Below are positions 46,734-58,160 of a stretch of 64,000 bases of DNA, in pieces. Source of the DNA: Calliopum simillimum (taxonomy: Eukaryota > Arthropoda > Insecta > Diptera > Lauxaniidae); contig OX638372.1 of assembly GCA_951812925.1 (NCBI GenBank), positions 4,650,001-4,714,000 on the forward strand. The letters are read 5' to 3'. Position numbers and translations under genes: made by a program. How positions within the stretch are numbered: position 1 is the first letter of the stretch; each line of letters starts with the position of its first letter. Under the pieces are notes generated by a model. That model was not told the origin of the DNA. It made no database searches and saw only the letters and a program-made list of their open reading frames with translations.

Positions 46734-47755
46734 TGTAACATTTTGCAGACCAATTTTTCTAAACTAGTTTGAGGTCGCTGAGTCCGAAAATCGTATTTAT
46801 TTTTTTTCCTAGGTGCCGTTCTCGAGATAATCGACCTTTTCGATTTTTGAGGTTATAGCTCCATTTTTTCGAACATATTATGAGAAACCCAATTTCGATC
46901 GAATATGTTTTTACATAATTATAGAGAAAAATTCTTAAACTTCCAACAAGTGTACCAATATCTAAGATCTGATTCAAATTGGCTGAGTTAGAGCAACGAA
47001 AAGTTCATTTTTATAGTAGTTTTTTACATTTTTTCGTGTTTAAGCCAAATTTAACATGATTTTTTTGCCAGCAGCTTATACAAATGCATATTTTTTATAT
47101 TTTAATTCAATAGAGTATTTAATTGCAAATATCTGGAGTTCAATTTTTGCGAAATCGGATGATTTTTTAAAAAGTTATTAAGGTTTTAGTGAAATAAGAC
47201 CATTTCGATTTTCATAGAAAAAATAAATTTTTTCAACAAAAATTTAAAAAATAATTATAATTTGTGTTTTCTATGAAAATCGAAACGGTCTTATTTCACT
47301 AAAACCTTAAAAACTTTTTAAAAAATGATCCGATTTTGCTAAAATTGAATTCCAAATACTTGCAATTAAATACTCTATTGAACTAAAATATAAAATATAT
47401 ATATTTGTATAAGCTGCTAGCAAAAAAACCGTGTTTAATTTGGCTTAAACACGAAAAAATGTAAAAAACTACTATAAAAATGAACTTTTCGTTGCTATAA
47501 CTCAGCCAATTTGAATCGGATCTTAGATATTGGTACATTTGTTGGAAGTTTAAAAATTTTTCTCTATAATTATGTAAAAACATATTCGATCGAAATTGGG
47601 TATCTCAAAATATGTTCGAAAAAATGGAGCAATAACCTCAAAAATCGAAAAGGTCGATTATCTCGAGAACGACCTCTAGGAAAAAAAAATAAATGCAATT
47701 TTCGGACTCAGCGACCTCAAATTAGTTTAGAAAATATGGTCCGCTAAATGTTACA
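46734..47755. mobile_element. 1.02 kb foldback element
   Basis: Almost perfect inverted arms (46734-about 47235 and about 47265-47755) meet near 47250. The ends are TGTAACATTT.GC(A/G)GACCA. Arms share GAGGTCGCTGAGTCCGAAAA, TCGAGATAATCGACCTTTTC, TCGATCGAATATGTTTTTAC and TAAGACCATTTCGATTTTCA. Two near-identical frames on opposite strands (46759-46977 and 47511-47747) are mirror images and not genes. Target duplication not clear. Confidence 0.8.
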
Positions 47756-49384
47756 TTTTGGCTGTTGTCTAGTGTACCCAAGCCATGCAACTTTGTTGAA
47801 GGAGACAAACATATATTTCTCAACTTCGATAGAAACAACTTGGTTGGGTTTGCGGAGTATTTTGACGATAAAATAAAACGTCAAGCATCATTTATTCCGC
47901 AATTAGCGAGCAAGCATTTTGTGGCATCCTCTTCATGGCTACGAAAAGATTTATCCCTTCAGGCCGCATCCCACAATTTAAATCCAAATACCTCACAACT
48001 GCCCTCGATTGAAACACACTCCGGGTGGGTCACCCTAGTTATCTTGGTCAATGAGCATAAAAAACCCTGTGGATTCAGAGCTAAAAAATACATTTAAATT
48101 TTTAATTTTTGTTTTTTGGTGTTAGTTTTCTTGGTTTTTCCATTTAATATGTGAAAATTTCATTTAAATTGGAATTTCTCAAAAACGTACGGTTTAATGG
48201 AAAATGGGGTATTGTAGTTGAAGGTCCCTAGATACCAATTCAGAAGAAAACGCTCGAGTGATATCCCTTAAAATTAAAATGGGTTCCACCTAGTCTTGTG
48301 TGTCTACTGTAAATTGAGATTTTGTTATCATTTTGTTTCTTTCCTTTCGATCGTTGTGCCTAAGTTGATGCAATGAACAGATTTTCACTTTTTGAGCAAC
48401 GTTCACATTATTTCATGGATTAAAGATTTCAGGGTTAAATCTTATCTTTCGTACTATGAGATCACCATACAAATGATAACGATTATACTCTGAGTCTTAT
48501 CTATTTCATATAGGTATTGTGCAAATTCAAATAAAAACTCACAGTTTTTAAAAAATTTTTTCACTTGGTATTTTCATAAATTTTTGGAGTTACCCATTAA
48601 TTTCAGGCCAGATTTTACTTGGACTTCCACTTTTTTTTCTAATATTTATTGTTTTGTACAATGTTATCAGAATTTTTTTTTTAACTAAATACAAGTCCAT
48701 ACGTCCATGGTATTGACTTACAATTCACTTGTCTTACCTACAATAAATGCGATTATCCATCGCATGATTCAAAAACTCAGAGTCTAAAAGCGATTTACCA
48801 TTGGAAGTAAAAGCTTTTCCGCCAACTCTTATACACCATATTTGCTACAATTCCAATATCATTTCCATTCTCTCTGGGATTCCTTATTATGTCTCTAAAT
48901 TAAACCGATAACAATGCATGCCAAATAATTAAAAAAACAAAATCCTTTTACTGGACGGCACACAAGAAACCTGATTTGGTAACAAAAGCCAAAAGAAAAC
49001 CGACTTTTATTTTAATGCCTTTGCGAATCTGTGCCACATATTTTCACTAAATGTGTTACATGTATTTGAACTTTAAGGAAGCAATCTCTCTGCCTCTCTC
49101 TCTCTGTTTTGTTCTTTTTGTTTGTGTTGCTTTGCTTTTTGGCACGTTAATCTCTCTCTCGCATTTATTCGGGCTTAAGTTTTGCTTCGTACGGATATGT
49201 CACTGGCTTATCAATTAAATGTGCAAATTATTCACGTCTTTATTGCATTTGAGATGGTGTTTTCAAATTGTTTTTTAATTGATTGCCTGAGTGATTCATG
49301 TTTAGAGATATGACGGTGTGACGCTTTGTTGAAAGTGCGCTATTTCTTTTCACTTTTATTGCAAATACGGCGGCGTTGACTTAC
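47756..49384. other. unassigned DNA with one 110-codon frame
   Basis: The frame at 47765-48097 (plus) has a fairly balanced composition and ends before an A+T-rich stretch, but shows no domain I recognise and abuts a foldback element, so it is left uncalled. A CT run is at 49086-49107. Confidence 0.4.
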
Positions 49385-49640
49385 AAATATGAAACAAGAT
49401 ACCCACTATCTGGATTGTTTCTTGGTCACTGGTGACTTGTGATGTATTCATGTTTCGTCCATGTTAGCGAAACGGTGCAAGAACTCACAGCACCCATTGT
49501 GTGGATAGCTTTTCCATGTCCAAATATTCGTGTAAAATGAGATGTAGTCATTCAGTTGATAGGCTCAGCCATCTCTCGCACTTTCAGTCTCGGATCGTTC
49601 AATATCATTCAATGGATTTTATCGTAAAATTTCACGATAT
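49385..49640 (-). pseudogene. mariner transposase fragment
   Basis: Minus-strand pieces follow mariner order: IHWMILNDPRLKVREMAEPI (about 49622-49563), YLDMEKLSTQWVL (about 49535-49498), LAPFR and ITSHQ*PRNN near 49420, matching the HTH and following region. Frames shift repeatedly. It is a different copy from 42319-43430, covering the part that is missing there. Confidence 0.65.
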
Positions 49641-52600
49641 TGTCTGCTTTCAATGGCTGCCAAGCATAAACTCAATGACACAGCTCGCTCAAGAATTCAA
49701 AATGCCTCAAACTTACCAGATAATAAACCCTCTAAAAAGATATATCTCAGCAACTATAGGTGCTATGAAACTTGTTATATCGGCGTTGAACTGGTTCAAA
49801 AGTTAAAGTTGATCGTAATTTCGATCCCCAACCATGTAAATTTTGGTCCATTTCAACGAATATTTGGTGGTTCCGAAACCATTGTGAAAACTGAAAAATG
49901 CTCTTTAAACTGAAAAAAATTTTTGATTTCAAATTTAAATTGTTCAAAATGGATACGTATATATATTGAGCCACTTGTGTCGAATTTACAATATATTTCT
50001 CCGTAGGTATGTATTTATGGGCAGAACAAATTTTTGCGGAGAAGTAGGATCCTTTCTGAGACATGAAGCTTCAAGTTTCCACGTTAAATTTAGAAAATCA
50101 AAACAGGATCAGAATTGTGAAAGAAAAGAGTGCAATTAAAAACATAGCAAAATAGCACAGTAGCCAATCTAATGAGACGAACCAGGATTTAGCGACTTCG
50201 GTCATATTGTCTAATCTGTTATATCTTTTTCGCCGAAATGCTTTTTGAATATTGAGTATAAGTTTCCCTGTTAGTTTACTTCATAGTTCTTTCTTCTGCC
50301 AGGACTCACAACTTGTTATGATTGTACTTGAGTTTCATCTGCTTAATAGGAATATAATATATGCTAATTAAGCTTTTTTATAATATTCTTTAGTTCTTCC
50401 TGTTATTTCACTGATATTTCTTGCTTTTCCGGTAGTGTTATAAAGAGTCTTATGGTATTAATAAACCTTCAAAAATAAAACCATAAAACTGAAAGTGATA
50501 AGAGAATCCTGTTAAGTGTTGTATAATATTTCACACATTTTCATTTTTATGAGCAGTCAATTATGACCTCGTTTTCAACACACACAGACAAGCATCACAC
50601 ATATAAAGACATTTGTCTACATATGTATGTTACAATATATTTAACAACAAAAAATGAATTGACCCTTGTTTCGCGTAAATGTTTCCTGCGGAATGGCGAA
50701 AAAAAAGACAAAACAAAATAAAAAAAGAAAAAAATAAAAGAAAGGATATCAAAATCATAATGTGCGAAAATTTATGCATGAAACATCGTCAACGGACAAC
50801 ATAAAAAACTCATAAGAATACACACACACAAGCTTATAGTGTACATTTGCATTTGTGTGTGTGTATAACAAACATACAGTACATGCGAACATAACTAAGC
50901 TGTCTGCTAGAACAATGTGTCGAAAGGTCGAAGGATATGTAGCTTGTCCCTGCCATGCAAAATTTCATTTTTCATTTTTGTTTTTATATTTCGTCTATTT
51001 TAACATACAAACAAAAAAATATATAAATGGGCATTTCCCAAGTGACGAACGTGACCGTAGTACACATTTAAAGTAGAAGTAAAACATATTTTTATTTTAG
51101 TTTTTACTTTATATTGTATCTCTTAGGTAGCACTATAATTAGTGCCAACGTTAATAATAGGCGAAGCCCTAGTTCCGATATATACGCAAAAAAAGACACG
51201 AACGAACGGGATAAAAATAGAAGTAGTTTTCGTGCCTATTTAAAGAAAGTCAGAATTCAGCGAAACAAGTCAGAATTTTTTAGTGCGACTAATTTTGGAA
51301 TCTTATGTAAAAATGTTACATTATAATGTATTTTGTTTGATTCAAATATCTTTTGGTTTTTTTTTGTTTTGATCATAATCTGAATCGATGTGTGACAATA
51401 TGAACGTGACATTTTTTTCACCATACAAATTTTAAATTGAAAAATATTGTGTAGTTCACCTTATCTTATTAAGTTGATGTGGCATTACCAACTTTTCCAA
51501 ATCTCATAAATTATGAATTTCTTTGGGGGTGTAGCATCGCCAATTTTCCCAATGAACATTATTTGTCCTGGCGGTCTATACACATGCATCAAATCTCATT
51601 CATGTGCATTAAATATTTTCAGATATATGACGAAGTTATTTTTGTGGGAGCGTGATACCCCCATTTTTTCCATATATCAATTAAATCTTATCAATGCACG
51701 CTAAATAGTTTCAAAGATATGATGATTCAAATTTTTGACTCACGGTTAACCTTTTTGTGGAAATGCCGATATGTACTTATATTCTTACATACATAATGTG
51801 TGTATGCTTAAAGAAGCTTTTCATAAATTTGTCTATTTTTTTTTGCTGTTAGAGTGGGACTTTATTTGAAGCTCTTCTGCAAATTTTGTTCAGCTACATT
51901 TTTCCTTATCTGATTCATTTTTTTTGCCTTTAAAAGTTTTTCTGGAAAACTTTCTCTTGCATTTTTGTGCGATTTTTCTTTTTCATTTCAATTTTCATTG
52001 GCTTTTATTTTGTGTATATTTGGCTTGCATGCTTTCATAATATGTTCCACTCTATACAACTTTGATAACATTTATATAACATATGCAAAAATTGTGAGTG
52101 TGTTTATGTTGTATTGTATTGTATTGTTCAAATAAAACACAACCTTCATCATTTTTATGGTTCACATAAAATATAATAAATTGTTTGGATATTGCACAAA
52201 AATTTACTCAATTGTTCGGTTTTGCATTTTGGATCATTTCCTTTTTCCGCACTTAATATATCGCTTTTGCAGAGAAACTGCTTCCTTTTGTTACACTCTG
52301 GAAAAAAAATGCAATTCAAAATTTAAATATTTGGTGTTTTAACACTAATCTTCAAAAGAAAGTTTTTTGCAGATATTGCTCTAACAGCTACTGCTTCATT
52401 GAGATAATTGGCAGAAGTTCTAATTTCACAAAACTTCCAAAATCAACCACCTGGAACTTAGCTACAAAATTATCTTCCAACATTTTTATGTAGAAATAAC
52501 CGTTATATCTCACAAGAAATAGATTTTTGCGACTATTGAACGAGAAAAATAATTTATGGGGCAGTGACCTCGATGCAGATTTTGGAAATTTGTTTTAAAA

Positions 52601-53734
52601 CACTAAAGTAAGGCGATTTCAATTCAAAAATTTCTGGCTCTAAACTTGAAAATATTATTTGGTAGTTTCACAATTTTTGCTCTGAAACCATTAGTAAAAA
52701 GTTTTGAAATTGAACTGGAAAATTTAGGTTTTTTGATTTTTTTTCGAGTGTCCAGTTCAATTTAGTTGTTAACACTTTTCGTTTCGTTTCTGTTTTTTGG
52801 CAAATACAATTTGTGTATGCATTTGTGTGTACGTGTATTTGTGTATTTTTACAGATGTCTTCATTTCGACGCACATATATCAAAATTCTTTAGACACACA
52901 TACACATACACAATCGCAATCAAAATGTTGCAGATTTTCGTTGAAATATTCACATAAAAATTGAGAATGAGAATGAAATACTCGAAAATGGATTTCAAAG
53001 ATGGACGAGACAACAATCAGCAGGATTGTGTGTAAATCATAAGGACCTTCGACGTTGTAAGAAATCATCAGATTATTGTGTTAACAATAGGGTTTTACAT
53101 ATTGGATTTATGGTCGTGTGTTTAATATATGAGGGTTAATCGTACTACTGGGATGTATATATTATCTTAAATGCAATTTAATCTCTATCTATTATATTCA
53201 ATTTAATTTAATGTTTAATGAATTTTAAGACGTGCAGTATGCTATCAGTTTAATAATTATGTGCAATTAAAATTAAAACCATTCAACTTTGTTAACTGAT
53301 ATTGTTATCGAAACAGTATTCATTAACTTAAATTAATTTATAAATATAAATAGAGAACACTTTTATTTAATGTAAAAAAATAACAGCAACAAATAATTAT
53401 TGCACATTTTTATCGTTAACAATATGAATATTCCTCTTTAATATTAGGGTGATTCTCTAAAAAATTTACCCTTCAATTTCCAGGGCTTCTAAACAGTGTT
53501 AAAAGTTCAAATTTTATATTTTAATTATTTATTACAGATACTACCTATATAAATATTTTTAAATAATAATAAAAAAAAAAATTCGAAATTTTTACTATGA
53601 AATTTTTAGTAAAATAAAGTGTTAAAAGCTCATTTACCTGCCTTTCCTAAACCACTCGCTAGTGCACTAAATTTTCTCTTTTCGCATATTACGATTTAAA
53701 CTTTTAAACGTAAACTTTTCGTGAAAACAGAGCC
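49641..53734. other. unassigned A+T-rich DNA
   Basis: About 4 kb without a supportable gene, RNA or complete element. CA/TG runs occur near 50818-50866 and 52826-52915. Frames at 49653-50064 and 50855-51326 have no recognisable domain. Confidence 0.5.
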
Positions 53735-53812
53735 CAATTTTATTTATTTGTAACAAAATGTGAGCCAATTCGTATCATATCATTACTTTTGCCCCGAAAT
53801 GGACTTACACCA
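53735..53812. mobile_element. fragment related to the 253 bp MITE
   Basis: TTTGTAACAAAATGTGAGCC, ATCATTACTTTTGCCCCGAA and ATGGACTTACACC match the inner right arm of the element at 54341-54593 in the same orientation. Only this segment is recognisable. Confidence 0.5.
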
Positions 53813-53937
53813 TTATTCAAATGAGTGACACATACACTGCACGTCACTTGAATAAGGCCAGAAATTTTTTGTTTGATTTTTCCAAGTTATATTTCTTGTT
53901 GATATTTTGGAAACATTTTTGGCTTTAAGTTCGGTGA

Positions 53938-54775
53938 GCGTATTGTTTACGAAACGATCGATGCAAAAAAAAAATGTACTTCGTAAAGCACCTTTAGCGA
54001 TTTTAAATAAGTTAAGGATACTGTTGTCCAGGCTTCCTTAATAGCTTCAATAAGTGATTTCTTGTCTTCAAATTGCCTTCCGCTTTCATAAACTTTTCTT
54101 ACCAACCATTCCCAGACATTTTCCATAATGTTCAAATCCGGCGAGTATGGCGGCCATGATAGAAGTTTAACGTTTTGTTGTCGAATCCATTTCTTAATGA
54201 GTCTTGCTGTGTGTATTATCTTGCTGATAAATCCATGGTATTGGTCCAAAAAAGTTATTAAATTGTGGGAAAGCCTTTTTCAAAATGGATTTGTATGAGT
54301 TTGCGTTCATTTTCGATGTTTCAAAAACCAAGTCAATTGAGCAGTAGCCGTGCCAAAGGGCCTAAGAACCATTTCGAGGCAAAAGTAATGTCATACTTTT
54401 TATGTGCCTAATAGTTGGTTATTTGACTGTTATAATTTTTTTACCATAATGACATCAATTTCACACTATCAAGTAAATTTTTGGTGGAAACAGAAAACAG
54501 TTTTATTAATTTCTAACAAAATGTCACCCGTTTCATATTCTGACACTACTTTTGCCTCGAAATGGTACTTAGGCCCTTTGGTACGGCCACTCCTCAATTG
54601 TTCCATAGTAGGAAATGGCTCCCCACACCATTACGTCACCTTGTCTGCTGTGATGTCTAGCCAAAAAAACTTCTTCCTTAGGTCATGAAAATAATGGTTA
54701 TAACTGTCAGATCCATTAAAATTAAATTTTTTTTCGTCAGAGAAAACTACTTTTCTCCACTAATTTGTCCACGTA
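53938..54775 (-). pseudogene. Tc1-like transposase relic (DD34E type)
   Basis: Minus strand from about 54765 reads [20 protein letters not shown] (first catalytic Asp), YFHDLRK, a damaged [14 protein letters not shown] region, then (after an inserted MITE) LVFETSKMNANSYKSILKK, WIYQQDNT (second Asp, then a small deletion and frame change), HTARLIKKWIRQQNVKLLSW, PPYSPDLNIMENVWEWLV (third acidic Glu) and SLIEAIKEAWTTVSLTYLKS. All three catalytic residues are visible but in different frames. The Asp-to-Glu spacing fits DD34E if the small deletion is allowed for. Terminal repeats were not identified. The N-terminal DNA-binding part is missing. Confidence 0.85.
54341..54593. mobile_element. 253 bp hAT-like MITE inside Tc1 relic
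   Basis: The inverted ends extend about 58 bp (G.AGT(A/G)GCCGT(G/A)CCAAAGG, then GCCTAAG and TTTCGAGGCAAAAGTA). Flanks are TCAATTGA (54333-54340) and TCAATTGT (54594-54601), an 8 bp target duplication with one change. It splits the transposase between the GTIE and LVFE coding parts. 8 bp duplications and a CAGTAGCCG-like terminus fit hAT. Non-coding. Confidence 0.8.
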
Positions 54776-54794
54776 ATTGTTTTCTTTTTTCAAA

Positions 54795-55310
54795 TTGGGT
54801 GGTGCCACGCCCTTATAAGGAAAAAATGCTCTCATGGCTGAGCCGCTTTATCGATTTTTATGAAATTTGGTAAGGAGATAAAGCTACCACCGACAAACGA
54901 TTATGTAAAGGTTGTTTTTTAACTGGGCGTTACCACGCCTCCAAATTGATAAAAAGTTTTCACAGCTTAACTATTCTATCGATTTTTGTGAAATTTGGTA
55001 TGGAGATAGGGACTATTGAATGCTAATATGACCTTAATATTTTTAAGAGGGTGGTGCCACGCCCATTAGTAGAAAAAATGCTCTCACTGCTATACCGCTA
55101 CACGTTAACACTTAGACCATTATATTTCTAAGTGGGCAGTACCACACCTCTAAATGAAAGAAATAAACGCTCTCACGGCCAAGCCGCTTCATCGATTTTC
55201 ATGAAATTCGGTATAAAGATAGAACGCACTTTAAGAAAGGATATTAAAGACTGTTTGTTTTTAAGTGGGCGGTGCCACGCCTCAAAATGGAAAATGGCAA
55301 TCAGTTGAAC
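54795..55310. repeat. degenerate ~120 bp tandem repeats with CACGCCC
   Basis: Five blocks each carry GGTG(C/T)CACGCC(C/T) or a variant, AAAAATGCTCTCA(C/T), GC(C/T)GCTT(T/C)ATCGATTTT and TGAAATTTGGTA(A/T)GGAGATA. The same blocks in inverse orientation occur at 62660-62960, and the CACGCCC phrase occurs inside both INE-1-like elements. Probably the internal array of an INE-1-like element. Confidence 0.65.
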
Positions 55311-56676
55311 CATAAGGAAGAAAATTTAAGATTTTATGATTTCATCGCATTTTTTTGTATTAAAGTTAGCAACACGGCTACTAATGAGAATTCGTTTATT
55401 TTTTCAGTTTCATAGCCTTTTTAAAGTCATATCAAAATGATTCAAATTCGGTCAAAAATTTCAGACTCTAGTATTGTGTAAAAAGATAACTGAAAGTGAA
55501 ACGAAAGACGCGACTTAGTTCGTCCTCAGCTCAGTCAGTCTTGGTTTTTCGACATTTAGTGATTGAGTTTTTATTTTGAAAAATTTTAGAAATTACCTAC
55601 ACTACACGAGTGTGTGACATTATCCTGGAAGTTTTTGTTAAATAATTTTGTGTATTCTTACCTCTAGATAATTAAATCAATTTAAAATTAGGATCCCTAT
55701 CTACCAGCTTCAGGTTTTTTTTTTGTTTGCTGTTGTCAATGATAAAACATGTCATAAATTAACATACATTTTTCAAGTTTTTATATCTAAATTTTCAAAA
55801 TTTGCTTAAAACTACCCTCAATTTTTTTAAATTGTTTTAAATTTTTTTAACCAATTCCAGAGACCAGGCCGTCATATGTTCATAATATGAAGAATAGTTG
55901 AGTACAAAAAAAGGCATATCTTGAAATATTTTTCAGAGAATAACCCAAATAATTCTGCATAAATGTACCCGCTGTTCATGACTGACATAGCACTTTGTTG
56001 TGTAATTTCCCCAACCAGCGTCATACATTTCCTGTCATGTGCTAATTTTGCATGTCCTTAACATTTTGTTTTTTTTTTTTTTTTTTTTTTTGCACAACAA
56101 CCTACTTGTAGCCACAATTGTTTTAATTGTAAAATGTAATTTAATAAATTGAAAAAAATTACCCAGCAGCAAAATTGCAGCTGCCCGCTGCTCATAGGCA
56201 ACAATGTTAATGTGCATGTAATTGCATACATACATATCATTTACACACATATAGAATTGTATATGTATATGCATTATTAATACTTGGCTTACGTGTATGC
56301 CAGTCGTTTTTTATTCATCTCTGTGTTTGTCCGTCAGTTAAGTGAACTTGGCTTAATGTTTTTTTGCCATCATTGTTGCGTATAAAATTTCATTAAAATC
56401 AATTAAATTAAATTTTTCTCATTTAACTTTCGGTGGCTCATGTTAAGCGACCAAGCCATTAATTGCATTTACAGTTATCAACAAAGGACCAACACCACGA
56501 CGTTATTGTTTCCGCGTTAAGGATGTTAAAAAGCATTTTCAGTCATTTTCCTGTTCGCTGATATTTATTATTTCAGCTGTAATTGGCATATTTTAATAGT
56601 TTTTTTCTTTTAAATTTTTTATTTTTTTATCAAAATTGTATTTGTGGTTTTGAGAACACTTATGTTTGAAGTGGTA
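55311..56676. other. unassigned A+T-rich DNA
   Basis: Includes a T homopolymer of about 22 at 56069-56091. No gene or element recognised. Confidence 0.5.
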
Positions 56677-56826
56677 TCCCAGCAAACATTTTCAATCGCG
56701 GACAATCTTCCATATTTTTGGCGATGCATTTAAAGTTCTTCTACGCGAGCTTTCCGCGATAAAAATTTTCCGCGAGTAAAAGAAGATTCCTCCTTACACT
56801 CTTCTGGAAGATTATTGCGAATCAAA

Positions 56827-57115
56827 CATCTTCGCGATGAATATACAACTCTTCCGGGAGTTTTGCGCGACAAAACTTCAGCGCGAGTAACAGAAGATTC
56901 TTCCTTACAATCTTATGGAAGATCATTGCGAATCAAACATCTTTGCGATGAATATACAACTCTTTCAGGCGAGTTTTACGCGACAAAACTTCAGCGCGAG
57001 TAACAGAAGATTCCTCCTTACACTCTTCTAGAAGATCATTGCGAATCAAACATCTTAGCAATGAATATACAACTCTTCCAGGCGAGTTTTGCGCAATAAT
57101 TTTATTTTCAAAAAT
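56827..57115. repeat. three-unit ~112 bp tandem array
   Basis: Unit starts (CATCTT(C/T)GCGATGAATATAC) lie at 56827, 56938 and 57051 (last truncated). Units include CGACAAAACTTCAGCGCGAG, TAACAGAAGATTC and GAAGATCATTGCGAATCAAA. A degraded unit precedes at about 56740-56826. Confidence 0.85.
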
Positions 57116-57549
57116 GGGTCGAAAATGGTCACTTAGAGTGGTCGAAGACATCTCTGATCATATCCGAAATCTGTTTTCGACCTTTCCCTATCGATTGGTG
57201 CAATAAAAATTTTTCACCGAAATGGGCCCAAATCGGTCACTTAGAGGGGTCGGAGACACCCCTGGACATGTCCAGAATGTATTTTCGACCTTTCCCTATC
57301 GATTGGTGCAATAAAATTTTCAAACCAAAATGGGCCCAAATCGGTCACTTAGAGGGGTCGGAGACACCCCTGGACATGTCCAAAATCTATTTTCGACCTT
57401 TCCCCATCGATTGGTGCAATAAAATTTTTTTACAAAAATAGGCCCAAATCGGTCACTAGAGGGCCCGGAACCAAATCTGGTTATGACCAAAAAATATTTT
57501 TTTGACCTTTCCCCATCGATTGGTGCAAAAAAAAAAAATTCATAAAAAA
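57116..57549. repeat. four-unit 108 bp tandem array
   Basis: Unit starts (GGGCCCAAATCGGTCACTTA or variant) lie at 57116, 57224, 57332 and 57440. Each holds GAGACACCCCTGGACATGTC, TTTTCGACCTTTCCC(T/C)AT and CGATTGGTGCAATAAAA. The exact 108 bp period suggests recent unequal exchange or slippage. A separate 49 bp period array (GGAGTCG... with CTTCCTGGGGATC) lies at 57902-58021. Confidence 0.85.
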
Positions 57550-58160
57550 AAGCCCAAAACGAATAAAAAAAGATTCGACTAAGTCTCTTCTGGATGATGG
57601 TTTGAAATCGAACTTCTTTACGAATAACCAACAACTCCTTCAGACGAGTTTTACACGATACAAGATGGCCGACTACGACATGACGTCATCTCCTGAGAAA
57701 TTACGAAAAAATTAATAATTTTTTTTTCTAAAAGGCAATATTTCTGAGGCCCGGTATTTTTCACGAAGCAAAATGTCAAACTACACGGCATATTTTTAAC
57801 GGCACATAAATTTTAACAGTTTATTTTTATGTCGCCATTTCATATTTTTTTTTTTTTTTCAAGTTTTTTCAAGTTTTTTTTCGCTTTAAAAAACATGTTG
57901 CGGAGTCGTCTGTTGACCCTTCCTGGGGATCATTTGCAGATTCATCTTGGGGAGTCGCCAGATGACTCTTCCTGGGGATCGTTTGCGGATTCATTTCGGG
58001 GAGTTGTTAGAGGATTCTTCTAAAACAATCGTATTCGGCCGGACAATTTCTCACGCCTGAACATTCGCGGAAGAGTCGAATGCGACTGTCGCGGACGATT
58101 GATTTAATCGTCTAGGCGAATCGAATACGATTCTTCCGTGATTGAAAATGTTTGCTAGGA

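Larger units (their letters stand above)
56677..58160. mobile_element. 1.48 kb element with internal tandem arrays
   Basis: Inverted ends TCC(C/T)AGCAAACATTTTCAAT(C) of about 26 bp are bounded by TA (56675-56676, 58161-58162). The interior is built from three tandem arrays (112 bp, 108 bp and 49 bp units) and has no transposase frame. Non-autonomous DNA transposon of unassigned superfamily. Open frames inside reflect the tandem units. Confidence 0.75.

Noticed and set aside
46759..47747. Two near-identical small proteins on opposite strands
   Set aside because: They are mirror-image readings of the two arms of the foldback element.
47765..48097. 110-codon plus-strand frame of fairly balanced composition
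   Set aside because: No recognisable family; could be displaced repeat coding. Kept only as a point to test with the LINE truncation.
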